A DNA stretch of 64,000 nt from Linnemannia schmuckeri (Eukaryota; Mortierellomycota; Mortierellomycetes; Mortierellales; Mortierellaceae): NCBI GenBank assembly GCA_029449235.1, contig JANATG010000013.1, positions 1-64,000 on the forward strand, given 5' to 3'. The first letter of the stretch is position 1. Each line of letters begins with the position of its first letter. Positions 43,038-56,000 of this stretch are shown here, in pieces. The position numbers were made by a program, and so were the translations under genes. The notes below the pieces were generated by a model. It did no database searches. It saw nothing but the letters and a program-made list of their open reading frames with translations, and had not been told where the DNA came from.

Positions 43038-45187
43038 GATAGTGAAGAATGGCAGCTTTGTGGGCTTGGTTGTAATGTGTAATTGCTTGATCGGTGTCTA
43101 TTAGATTAGGAGAAGTAGTGAATGAAAGGAAGGGAAAAGACAGAGAAAGTGTGTGTGCATGTGTGTGTATGTGTGAGTGTGTGTGTGTGCGTCAAAACGT
43201 CGTGGAGGAAAAAGGTAGAAAAATGGCCGTTGACTTTTTTTGTACACAAAAGGACATGTGTGTAATCTGTACGTGAACATCACAACACGTCTTTTAATTT
43301 TGGCTCGTTTCTTTTTAAGATGGAACGCGTCTCCTCTGTTTTTTGGTGGCAACAATATTGTGTAAAGATATGCCGATGCTCCTTCGTTTCACCATCCTCA
43401 TTCCCTACCACATAATTACTCCATGTTGCATCACCCCCTTCTGCTAACAATATAAATGTGTTGCTATCTGGCTCCCTACCTCTCATAAACCCTAATGGCA
43501 CCCACTTTCTTAACCTAACATCCTAACCTCATCTTCCTTAAAGAGCTCCTCTCTCTCTCTCTTAACACGTTGTCACCTCGGTATGTTTATTCTTTTTTTT
43601 ATCATGACAACACTCCTTCAAACTCGCTCCTTCGACATCTTAATGGCCCTAACCCTGAAACATAACCACTTCCAATCCGTCATTGAGCCCGGACCCTCCT
43701 GACATGTCAAGCCTTCACTTCACCTAGATGGTTAGCATACTGCATACTGCTTTTTGCTACCTCTTTTCTCCCTATCTTTCTCTCACTCCTCTTCTTATGT
43801 CCGCCGTGTATCCTCCTGAGTTGTCCCATCAGCGGAGAAGAGGGGAAAGGGGCATAGGAGCCTGCCAGGAAGACAGAAGAGAAGAGGCGGAAAGGATCTC
43901 TCACTTCCCCTTCCATTGCTTCCCCTTTATTTCGCTACACCAACCACCTCCTCTGTTCATCTGTTTTTTGCCTTTAGAAGATGTTGTTGTGTTCTGGTGA
44001 AGCAGCCAAGATTATTTCCCTCTGTCCCCCTTGGAAAATAAATTTTGCAGCATAGAGGAAGACAGAGAGAGGGCATACCAAGTAAAAAGAATGAGACGAC
44101 CTATGATCCAGAATGGCCACGTTGAAAGCTTCAAAGTATTATATTCTGTAATATCCATAATTGTTTTGTTTGTTTTATGTTTTTGCATCAGCAGCGCATT
44201 ACACCTTCGCGCATCCATCTTGGCTGTCGCTGTCCTTGCCATCAAGCATGCACAACGGACAAAAGAGACGCCCGGCAAAGATATGCTGCTGTCCAAATTT
44301 TTCGGCCGAGTGGTTGAGAGTGTGCGTCTGGGAGGGAGAGAGGGGATAAGAGAGCTGCCAGGTATGTTTACTGGAAGGGGGCTAAAGGGGGCCAGTGCAG
44401 GCTTTCTTCGCATCTCCTTGGCTCGCCATACCGCCCTAGATGTTCATCCAGGACACGCACTGGATGAAAGGAGAGAGAGGGAGAGAAGGGGAGAAGGAGA
44501 GAGAGGGAGAGTGAGAGAAGCACGTTGGCCGGCTCATCCTATTCAATTCACTCCGCTCTAGAAAAGCACCGACAGAACGAGGGAGGCGCCTCTCCTTTCA
44601 GTCCCTTTTGTATCACGTTCTTTTGTTCCATGCGCAAGAAATACTTCTGCTCCCATGTCATTTGTCATTTGTTCATGCTATCTTTCTCTCTCTTTTCTTT
44701 CTCTTTCTTTTCTTGTCTTTTTATTTACTCCCTTCACTCTTGCTCCACTCCAAGCGGTTTTTTGCTCTCTGCCCTTCCTTCTCCTCTCCTCCTCTTCAGC
44801 TTCTTTCTCTGACTGACCCTTCTTTTCTCTCTCACTCTGCCACCCACATACCCTTTCCTGTTCGCTCATGGCTCAGTTCTCTTTGTTAGCCTAACAAGGA
44901 CAGTCAACGTTCGTCCCCACATCAAGAACACCCTTTGCGCTGTACAACACACTTTTTGCTTCTCTTCCCCATATCGTTACACATATATCCATCTTAACAT
45001 AGGTGATTCTAATTTACCTCACACTTCCTTCCCTACTCTACTTTACCTACACCTCACCCGCACATACATATGATTCACCCGCATTAGTATTTTATAATAT
45101 CCCTCTCGCTCCCGCCTACTGTCGATAATTATCAATTGAATTTTCCTTTTTCTTTAACACACTGTCTACTTCATACCCACATCCACC
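43038..45187. promoter_or_regulatory. Divergent upstream region of the 859-aa gene and myosin-chitin synthase
   Basis: 2.15 kb, the longest gap between the unique genes. It holds a GT repeat (43148-43190), a GA-rich stretch (44465-44515) and long pyrimidine tracts (44690-44860), the latter on the chitin synthase side. Several open frames of 60-176 codons occur but have no recognisable domains and biased composition. I see no RNA gene. Confidence 0.5.
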
Positions 45188-48100
45188 ATGCCATTCCAAT
45201 CCGATTACACCTCTCCGGATCTGACCCACCTTGGATCCACCTCCGACGACGCCATTGTCTACAACCTCTCATCACGATGGAAACAGAAGTTACCCTATAC
45301 TCGCATCAATGCATCCACCCTTGTTGTTGTCAACCCTTACGAAGTGTTACCCTTGTTGAACGACGCCCACGCCGAGCAATATGCAGACCAGTGTTACCGT
45401 AATGTAGGCGAGATTACATCAGGACCTGGATCCAACCTCGCGCCTATTGAGCTCACGAACGGCAATCGCGGTAACAAATCAAAGGACAAGGGCGGAGACC
45501 AGCATAGTCAACACAGTAGCATCCATGGATCCAGTAGTATCGCGCCACACCCCTTTGAGCTGGCTGGAAAAATCTACCTCCATCTTCGACGCACCGGCCA
45601 GGATCAAGCTGTTGTTATGAGGCAAGTATTGTTTAGACAACTGCACATATCCCATATCCCACTCGCACTCTATTGTAAAGTGGGAAACTAACACGGAGGT
45701 TAATGCTGGTTATTATTATTATTCTTTTCTTGTGCATCTGCAGCGGTGTGTCTGGGTCAGGCAAGTCTGTTGGCGCCTCCCATATCATAGCTCAACTCTG
45801 CCGACTGGCCACACATACCAAAAAGGAGTCGCGCGTCGCCTCACAGCTGCAACAGGCACAACAGATTCTGGATGCCTTTGGATGCGCCTACACCAAGGAC
45901 AACAAGAACGCCAGCATGTTTTCAAAGTTCCTCGAAATCCAGGTATACAAATCATACATTCACGCATACACACATCCCCCACTCGTTGGTCACCTTCATG
46001 TATGCTTGCATTCAAAATTGTTGATACTCACACCTTCCATTATTCTTTTTTATGTTACCTGGGCATCCTAGTTCAATGAACGAGGAAGGATCTTGGGAGG
46101 AAAGACGCTCTGTTACCTGCTCAATGTGTCACGGATAACAAAGATCCCTCAAGACGAGCGCACCTTTCATGTCTTTTACTTTCTTTTGCATGCCAATCAG
46201 GCCGCGTTTTCAGACCAGGACAAATTGCAGCTCAGGCTCCAAGAAACTTTCACTTATATCAATCAGTCAAGACTGGCTCGGCAGGACGCTATCGGTCAGG
46301 GCGGGTTGGGCACCAGCTCAGCCACTGCCGCTGGCATGCCTACTCCCAGCTCTCACGCTGTCCCTGTCTCGGCCGGTATGGGCACGGATGATACCCTTGG
46401 CTTTGAGCAACTCAAGCGCGCAATGTCAGCATGTGGCTTCAAACCAAGGCAGACTCAGCATGTCTGGAGACTTTTGGCTGCTATCCTCCATCTCGGTAAT
46501 TTGCAGTTCACCGACCCCGTCTCTGCAAGTAAGCAGAGTACCGTCCAAGAGGCGGCTGCCATTCGTAACCCAGACGTCCTCGACCTCATTGCCGATATCC
46601 TCGGTGTTCCTAGTGGTAAGTGCACTCTCTCTTCTATGACACATCTGCCTTGCCAGTTGCCTTTCCCCGCTCTGTAAACTTTCTTTTTCGTTTCCTAAAA
46701 ACACAGCCCTTTCACTACTTTTTCAATAGATAAGCTAATGACGGCATTGACATACAAGTCCAAGTTAATCCGTAGGGATCTCTGCACCGTCGTCCTGAAC
46801 AGCCATGGAGCTATTGCCCATCGCGACTCTCTCGCAAGAGCCCTCTACATGGCTCTTTTCGGATACCTTGTCGAGCAAATCAACAAAACCCTCTGCCACT
46901 CTGAACCGGCCAACTTTGTCGCGATTCTGGATCAACCAGGTCTGAACGAAGCCTCCAGCAGCTCTGCGATTCACCTGGCCAACTTTGAACAGTTCTCAGT
47001 CAATTTTGCCAACGAGCTCTTGCATGGGTTCGTGGGAAGGAGGATGCTCGATGACACGGTCGGATTCAACAAGCTCCAGGTTCAGGATGGCATCCAACTC
47101 CCTGGACCAATACAACGAGCCAACACCAACAACACCTCGGTCAATACCCAGGCCAACAACACTGCACTCTTTGACAACGATTGCTTGAACTTCTTGGTTG
47201 GCAAAAACTACAAGGATGATCAACCTCTTGCGTCGACAGCCAACAAAACCACAGCAACAAGTACCGCGGGTTCAAAGACCCTTCCATACTCTGTCAGGAT
47301 GCAGCACCAACAACAACAGCACCAAGTGGGGACCACAACCACAACCTCTGCAGTCCTCGGGGGATTAGTTCGTATCATGGACGATTCCAGTGCTTTGTTC
47401 AGTCAAGGCACCGCCACCGATGCCGACTGTCTTCACAAGGCAACTGTGCAGATGCGAGGCGATCCCCAGAGCCAGGCCATCTTTTCCACCAACCGCACAT
47501 CGTCCAACTACTTTGCAATCCAACACTTTACTGGAAAAGTGGAGTACTCGGTCGACGACTTCTTGGAGAAGAACTTGGATCAAATCTCGCCTGATTTCCT
47601 TGTGCTTCTTCGGAACTCTGCCAACCGCTTCATTGTCGATTTGTTCTCGGTCGAATCCGCCGGTGCTATTTCCGTCGAGCGCCATCCCAAGTTCGAAAAG
47701 ACCATTGTCAAGGCACAGCTTCAGACGCGCCCTAAGCGACAGCCTTCTCGCCAGGGTCGGTCTCTGGCTGCCCGTAGGGGTGCCAATGCGAACAAGATCT
47801 CAGAGATCCAGCAGCAACAAGCCCCCCAGAATGTCTTGAGCGCCATGATGCAGGCGAGACAGATGGAGGAAGATGCAGTGACCGTGAGCACAGTCTTGTC
47901 TCAGGTCTTTACAACAGTCCACGACTTGGCCCAGGCGATGGACGAGACCACTCTTTGGCACATGATTTGCCTCAAGCCCAATGATTCCCAGACGAATTTT
48001 TCGGTGGACACTAAGAAGATGCGGAACCAAGTCAACGCCTTCATGCTGCCCGAAATTGCCCATCGCAAGCGCACAGAGTACACGGTCTCGTATATCTTTA

Positions 48101-51100
48101 GCGAGTTCCTGTCTCGGTACGAAAAGACCGCTCTCCTTACGAGTTTGGCGCTCGATAGAACTACAAAGACCGAGAAGGGACAGTGTCTAGATGTTGCCAA
48201 CGCCCCTGGGCGAGGATGGAATGCTCCTGATGGCAAGATTGGCGCCAAGTTTGCTCTCGGTAACACGTCTGTCTGGTTGGCCGAGGAGGTCTGGAAAGAT
48301 CTGGAGGATGACTTGAGAACCGTCGAGAAGGAGGAACGCCTCAGGATCAAGCGCGAACAAGCGCAAGCGCTTGCACTGGAGGAGGTAGCCAAGGCTCGTG
48401 CCAAGGCTTTGGAAGCTGCTGCCGCTGCCGCTGCCGCTGCCGCCGGAGGTGAAGGAGACCTGGCGATGATCGACGGTGGTGATATTGAGGAGGGACTCAA
48501 GTTTAGATCGGCGTTCTCTAGCACGGACAAGCTCTTAACGACTGCATTGGGTTTGAATGGAGACGACGCCGCTTCGGATGCTGAGGGACTGGACGACGAT
48601 ATCTTTTCGGACTCTGGCGAGAAGGACGACGACATGATGAGCGACTATGGCATGGCAAGCCTTTCCCATAATCGCATTTTGGGACGAGGATCCAAACGAG
48701 ACCAAACACTGGCCGCTGGTGCAGGAGGCAATGTGAATCAAGTAGGAGGCGAGAAGGGAGGCAATGGCCGAGCCAACCAAGCCGGACGCAGAAAGAGCCA
48801 GAGTGGTCCATCGGAGAAGCAACAGCAGCAGGAACCAGTCGAGGAATTGCCGACGACGCATGCTCGCAAACTCTGGGTAGCCTTTACATGGGCCATGACA
48901 TGGTGGATTCCGTCGTTTATGCTTTCAAGGTGCGGCAAGATGACACGCGAAGATATTCGCATGGCCTGGCGTGAGAAGGTGGCGCTGTGCTGCATCATCT
49001 TCTTCATGTCGGCCATCATCATCTTTGTAATTACTGGCTTTGGTAAAATGATGTGTCCCGGAGCAGAGCACCTGTTTTCGTCCAAGGAGGTCGGGTACCA
49101 TGCCTCGCCAGACGACTTTTACGTCTCCCTCCGCGGCAAGGTCTACGACATCACCAAGTTTGCCAAGAACGATCACTCTAACGGACATGCATCGTACCCT
49201 TCTGATACCGCCTACATGCTCCCCTTTGCCGGCATGGACTTGACAGAATACTTCCCACTCCAACTGAACATTGCCTGCTATGGACTTGTCGCCAGCCCAA
49301 CACTCAGCCTGGTCGCCAATAATACCCTCATTGGAGCTCAGGTGCATGGACCGCCTACCCCTGACACCACCATTGGCTGGAATCAACAAAACAATCAAGG
49401 ACAGTGGTACTGGAGGGTTGCCCTGCCGAGACTGCTGCCGATGAAGAAGGGAGAGCTGGCGTTTGAGATGGAGGACATCAAGGGAGATGAGACACGCAAG
49501 TGGTTTGTTATCGACAATGCCGTTTACGACATGACTAGCTACTTCAACACTGTTCGAGCCCCTGGAAACACTGGAGTGCAGGGAGCTGGAGTGCCATCGG
49601 TTCATTTCTTGGACAAGACCGTTGAGGACATGGCCTTCAACCACAACGGCGAGGATGTCACTGATCTCTGGAAGAAGTTACCTCTCGACTCGCAGAAACG
49701 CGTTCTGACCAAGAGTTGCCTTGATCAGGTCTTTTACGTCGGCAAGGTAGACTACCGCAAGTCGTTCCAGTGTCAGTTCACCAACTATATGCTTCTCAGT
49801 ACTTCGGTGGTCTTGGTATCCGTCATTGCCATTAAGTTCTTGGCTGCCTTACAGCTGGGTTCGGTCCGTGTGCCAGAGGAGCACGACAAGTTCGTCATTG
49901 TGCAGATCCCATGCTACACCGAGGACGAGGACTCTCTTCGCAAGACAATTGACTCTATCACCAGTCTTCGCTACGATGACAAGAGGAAATTGCTCTTCAT
50001 TATTTGCGACGGTATGATTATCGGAAGCGGCAACGACCTACCGACTCCAAGAATCGTGCTCAACATCCTTGGACACGACCCTAGCTTGGATCCGGAACCG
50101 TTGGCCTTTAAGAGTATTGGAGATGGATCGAAGCAGCTGAACATGGGCAAGATCTATTCTGGACTGTACGAGCACGAGGGACATGTGGTGCCTTATATTG
50201 TTGTGGCCAAAGTCGGCAAGCCCAGCGAGCGGAGTCGTCCCGGAAACCGTGGCAAGCGCGATTCTCAGGTCATCCTGATGAAGTTCCTGAACAAGGTTCA
50301 TTTCGACTCGCCCATGTGTCCTCTAGAGCTCGAGATCTACCATCAGATGAAGAATGTCATTGGGGTCAACCCGAGCTTTTACGAGTACATTCTCCAGGTC
50401 GATGCTGATACGGAGGTCATGCCCGATGCACTGAACCGACTCATCAGTTGTATGATTCACGACGGCAAGATCATCGGACTCTGTGGCGAGACTCAGCTTG
50501 GGAACGAGGAGAACAGCTGGACGACCATGATCCAGGTCTACGAGTACTACATCTCACATCACCTTGCCAAGGCCTTCGAGTCCCTCTTTGGGTCCGTCAC
50601 CTGCTTGCCTGGCTGCTTCTGTATGTACCGAGTCCGAACGGTTACAAAGTCGTTGCCATTGATCATCTCCAGCAAGGTCATTGAGGAGTACTCGGACAAC
50701 CAGGTCGACACTCTCCACAAGAAGAATCTACTGTCTCTCGGCGAGGACCGCTATCTGACCACGCTGATGATGAAGCACTTTCCGCAATACAAGATGACCT
50801 TCACCCCCGATGCCACCTGCAAGACTGTCGCCCCAGACCGCTGGAGCGTTCTTCTCTCCCAACGCCGTCGATGGATCAACTCGACGATCCACAACCTGGC
50901 CGAGTTGATGTTCTTGCCTGAGATGTGTGGATTCTGCTGTTTCTCCATGCGGTTCGTTGTCTTTTTAGATCTTTTTGGCACCTTGACTCTGCCTGCGTCT
51001 GTGATCTACCTCGTCTACCTGATCGTCATTGTTGCCACCGGTATGGAGACTCTGCCGAAGATCTCGCTGATTCTGCTCGGAGCCGTATATGGTCTTCAGG

Positions 51101-52481
51101 CGCTGATCTTTATCATCAAGCGACAGTGGCAACACATTGGTTGGATGTTCATCTACATTCTTGCTATCCCGTTGTTCTCGTTCTTCATCCCTGTCTACTC
51201 TTTCTGGCACTTTGACGACTTTTCCTGGGGAAACACTCGTATGGTGGTGGGTGAGACCGGCAACGCCAAGAAGGTGGTTATCATTGGTGATGATGAGGAG
51301 CCGTTCGACGAGAAAATGATCCCGATGAAGAAGTGGAGCGTGTACGAACAGGAGATGTGGGAAATTGATTCTGTTGCAAGTCATGAGAGCAAAGGCACCA
51401 TCGTCTCTTATCGATCCAAGGTTTCCGAGCAACATGGACTAGGCAATGGCGGAATGGGTGCCGATGGACCAGTGCCGGCTTCTCCTATGTCCGCTGTCGC
51501 ACGGTCTGTCCAGGGTGGAATGTCTCTTCCCATGCACCACCACTCGGTTTCGGGTTCTCAGGATGATCTCGCTTCAAATGGACACGAATACTACCGAGAC
51601 ACCAACGTCATTCAAAAGCAGCAGCAATACTCGGGCAATCCCATACTGCAGCAGTACCAGAACCAGTATCACCGCCATCAAGGGTCAAGGTCATCATTGG
51701 CGTTCGAGGAGGATATGCGCCGCGCGTCGGTCTCTTCACTTCCTCGGTCTGTGGTCAGTGTCGGCATGATATCACGGCACGCACCCAATTCCTCGATCGG
51801 TGGTGGAGGAGTAGGACCATATGGACATCGGTACCAGGATTCCAGTGTTGGATACGATTCATCTCAACAATTCCCTCCTCATTCAATGCCAGTGCAGTCG
51901 TCTCCGATGGCGATGTATCACCATGCTCACCGGTTGAGTATCTCTAGTCAACCTGGTGTCATCCCTGTGATGGGAATGCAGGGCCCCGTACCCTATAGTG
52001 GCAGTGCGGTGCCATCGCTGCGAGGCGGAGGTTCACAATATGGGTCAGGATCTGTTGTTGGCGCGCCGCTGGATGTTGGATACCATACTCATGGACATGG
52101 ATCTGGACAACAGGGACATGGGCATCATATGAGGTCTGGGTCGACTGCGAGTGGGAGCGTGGCTCAGTTTATGCCTCCGACTATGGGATCCGACCAGCCT
52201 ACGGACGAGGAGCTTGCCAATGAGATCCAGAATGTACTTGCCACAGCCGACCTCATGAGCATCACCAAGAAGCAAGGTACCCTTTTGCTTTATTTGTTTC
52301 CTGTGATTGAGGGGTTGGTATCAAGTTCATGATGCGAATGGAACGCTAACTTTCTTCTTTATTATATATCCTCAATCTCCCTATGATAGTCCGAGAGAGA
52401 CTGATGGCGTTCTTTGGGGTGGATCTCACGTTGAGGAAGGAGTACATCAACGAGGTCATCGAGCGTGTCCTTGAGAATTAG
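45188..52481 (+). CDS. CHS: Myosin motor-chitin synthase fusion (2271 aa)
   Basis: Five exons: 45188-45621, 45744-45942, 46072-46615, 46730-52276, 52390-52481. Residues 1 to about 800 are a class-XVII myosin head (NPYEVLPLL; P-loop SGVSGSGKS at 145-153; FNERGRILGGK; HFTGKVEYSVDDF). Then come two membrane segments (about 1060 and 1090), a cytochrome-b5-like domain (about 1175-1240, GKVYDITKFAKND), a second b5-like module and another membrane segment. The glycosyltransferase core follows with VDADTE, CLPGCFCMYR, EDRYLT, QRRRW and WGNTR, then the C-terminal membrane cluster. After a disordered region the protein ends in a DEK_C helix bundle (SDQPTDEELANEI to VLEN). It makes cell-wall chitin, with the motor part tethering it to actin at growth sites. 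Intron 1 has a GC donor. Confidence 0.95.
45622..45743 (+). other. GC-AG intron within the myosin P-loop codon
   Basis: The first intron of the chitin synthase gene begins GCAAGT and ends CTGCAG. It splits the Ser codon (AG|C) that opens the P-loop. No GT donor nearby keeps the frame and the P-loop. GC-AG is the commonest non-canonical class, and AG|GCAAGT fits its consensus. Confidence 0.85.
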
Positions 52482-53093
52482 AGAGACAATACCGTTTTCA
52501 TATTTTTTGCATTCTACACTCAATTTAAAGTTATCAAACGCGTCCATGTTTGCTACACATTTTTGTGCGCTGTGCAACGTCACCGGAAGTGATGGCATTG
52601 CATCCACTACTCAAATTCCCCAGGTCCGTGCCCTTCTCCCCTTCTCCCCCTTCTCCCTTCATCGTATCTCTGTTCGGTTCTCGTTTTTTTTTTTTTTTTT
52701 TTTTTTTTTTTTCTTTTCGCTTCTTTTTTTTCTCTCTCTCAAAAAAGGGTTTATGTGATTGCGTCCTTTCTTCTTCCTTACTTCTCTTCTCTTCTCTCTT
52801 CTATTTTCTTGCCACTACTACCACCACCATCCAGTCGACCTTATTGTATCTTTGCCACCTTCTTATTTATTCTTCTTCTTCCCTCATCATCTCCCCTCGT
52901 ATTCAACAGCGCCTAGCAGAACAACGATCAGCAACCCTCTGCCTTGCACCTTATTCATCCTCACACCCCCTCTTGACTTCATCATCCATCAAAATAATAA
53001 TATTTAATAGATATATATATATATACATTCAATACCACCACCTACCATCATCCAATTGATCACGCACACTCACACTCATCAGTGTCAAAATCA
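52482..53093. promoter_or_regulatory. Intergenic/upstream region of the CYC8 gene
   Basis: 612 bases. Contains a T run of about 29 (52684-52712) within a long CT-rich tract, then a TATATATATATA stretch at about 53011-53025, 70 bases before the CYC8 start. Probably the chitin synthase 3' end plus the CYC8 promoter. Confidence 0.55.
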
Positions 53094-56000
53094 ATGTCTG
53101 CAAACGGCCCTCCTGCAGTCGGCCCTCCCCCGCCCAACCCACCGCACGCTCCAGGCAACCCTATGGGCCCCGGTCCTGGCCCTGGTGGTGCCCCGCCCGG
53201 CCCCGCCAACGCCCCCGTCGGTGCCGTAGGAGGACCAACAGGTGCTCCCGGCCCCGGTGGTGCTCCTCCTGCGCAACAACAGCAACAACCTCCCATCATC
53301 TCGCCTGCCATCCAACACCTCGACGCCATTGACGAGCAAGTCTGGCTCCAGCTCGGCTCCCTCGCCGAATCGATGGGCGAACACGACCGTGCCCTCAACG
53401 CGTACGAATCCGCCCTCCGTCACAATTACCACTCTGTAGCCGCTCTGAATCTCATCGCCGAGCTTCATCGCACGCGCGAAAACTTTCCCAAGGTGAATCA
53501 TCTCTTCGTTGTCTTCTGGACGTGCTAAAAAAGTATTAATAACAAGCAAAAAATACGCGAAAGATCCGCATTATTATTGACAGTACCATTGTCGATTCTA
53601 ATTCTCGGATAAATGATAATAGGCTGCAGAGTACTTCCAACGAGTATTGGCGATCGATGGCGCGAGTGGAGAGGCATGGGGATCGCTCGGACATTGCTAT
53701 CTCATGATGGACGAGCTTCAAAAAGCCTATAATGCATACCAAAACGCGCTTCACCACCTGCCCAACCCTAAGGTAAACAAAAAAAGTACATTATATCCTT
53801 GATCGTGATCGTGGGAGTCAGGACTTTTGACGGACGTGTGTGCTTGTTAGCAGCGACTCACTGGAAGAGCGTGATCGCATACGCTAATTACACCGCCAAA
53901 AATAGGCAGGGGAAGATCGTCAGAGCGAAGGGGCACGGATCGCCGTCTTGAATTGTGTATATACTCTATGCACACGCACTATGAATGGTTATTTTCTTTT
54001 CTAGTTTACTGACGCGGTTGTTACGTTTCAACCCTCTACTCATTGTCGATCGATCTCTTTGTTTTTAGGACTCGAAACTCTGGTACGGGATCGGAATCCT
54101 CTACGACCGCTATGGATCAGTCGAGCACGCAGAGGAAGCGTTCTCGGCCGTCATGCGCATGGACCCAAAGTCAGACAAGGCGAACGAAATCTACTTCCGC
54201 CTTGGAATCATCTACAAGGGTCAGCAAAAGTACTCTCAATCTCTTGAGGTAAACAACACCACTTTCTCCGTCCTTCCGCCATTTTTCAAAATCGTACATC
54301 CTCTCGCAAATTCGCGAATACAGTGACCTCCTTGGCTTTGCAGGTCAACAAGATTATTAAAATTTAATGCACTAACCAACCTGTACATGCCTTTGCTCTT
54401 TCGTAGTGCTTTCGCTACATCTTGCACGCACCTCCTCGCCCGCTGACCGAAGCCGATATTTGGTTCCAGATTGGCCATGTGCATGAACAGCAAAAGGAGG
54501 TAAGCATCGATCGACCAAAAGAGACAGATGCAATGATACATTCTATATGCGATAGCCGCCCATTGAGCATAAGGCACCCTTGTCTCTAATCGCCGCCGGA
54601 TCTGGACCAATTGCTTTTCTTTTGTAGTACACCAGCGCTAAGGATGCCTATGAGCACGTTTTGGCGGAGAATCCCAATCACGCCAAGGTCCTGCAGCAGC
54701 TCGGATGGCTCTATCACCAACAGCAGGCCTCCTTTATGGACCAAGATCTCGCCATCACCTTTTTGACGCGCTCAATCGAGAGTGACAACACTGACGCGCA
54801 GTCCTGGTACCTGATGGGTCGTTGTTACATGGCCCAGCAGAACTTTAGCAAGGCCTACGAGGCCTACCAGCAGGCTGTGTACAGGGACAGCAGGAATCCC
54901 ACCTTCTGGTGCTCGATCGGTCTGCTCTATTTCCAGATTAACCAGTTCAGAGATGCCCTGGATGCATACAGCAAGGCGATCCGTATCAACCCCAACATCA
55001 GCGAGGTCTGGTACGACCTGGGTACTCTTTACGAGGCCTGCAACAACCAAGTCCAGGATGCTATTGATGCTTATCAGCGTGCATCTGATCTGGACCCAGA
55101 GAATCCTCATATTAAGCAGCGTCTGGATTATTTGCGACAGAACAATGGAGGACAAGGAGGCGGCATGCCCCCTCCACATCCAGAGGGCATGAATCCTTCT
55201 CGCTACCAGCCCATGGACGGCCCTAATGGACAGAACGCGTTCGGCCAGGTAACAAATTATTTGATATACCAACTTGAATCGCTCAAAAGTACGATGTACT
55301 TTACTAACGGCTTTTCTTTTTCTTTTTCTCGTTGCGTATTGTAGGGTAACACTGTGGCTCCACAAGGCCCTCCCACAGGAATGCAGGGTTACACCGACCG
55401 TCCCTATGCCCCTCCTGCTCCATTGGTAAGGATAAGTATCTCAAAGTACGCATGAAAAGGTACTCACTGCATATTAATGACTAGTACGGCGTGCTAACAT
55501 GTTTAATTTATTTTGATCTATTATAGAGCATGCCACCCAACTCTAATGGCGAACATGTTGGTCAACACGGCAGAGATTTGCCACTGCCAGGAGGACACTC
55601 CGAAGGACCTAGGGATATTCAGCAGCAGCAGCAACATCATCAACAGCAGCAGCAGCAACAGCAGCAGCAATCTCAGGGAAGGCGTCCAGAGTCTCCTAGC
55701 ATCCACGGAAACGACGAGAGACGACCTATCATTCGAGGAGGCGACAATGGCGCACCGCGTCCCCCAACCCCAGCCGGCGGCCCTCAAATGATGCAAGGAG
55801 GCGAGAGACCACCTCATGGAGGCCCTATTCAACCGCCTCCATCACGCTCAATGCAGGGGCCTCCCACCCACTCTCCTGGACCTGATGGTCCGTATGCCCG
55901 TCCTCACTCACCCGCAAACCGCAATCCCATCCATGGACACGGTCATGACCCTCACTATCCCCCTCAACAGCAGGTGCAGCAGCCGCCGTATGGACATGGA

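Noticed and set aside
43043..43110. A minus-strand stretch translating as DTDQAITHYNQAHKAAILHYHG, preceded by a possible acceptor, looked like an extra 5' exon of the 859-aa gene.
   Set aside because: Its only donor leaves the wrong phase for the next exon. The alternative frame supplies ATGGAAG, which fits. Treated as 5' untranslated sequence.
44031..44561. A 176-codon plus-strand frame and neighbours in the 43-45 kb gap.
   Set aside because: No recognisable motif, GA-rich repeat composition and no matching splice partners. Most likely promoter/UTR sequence.
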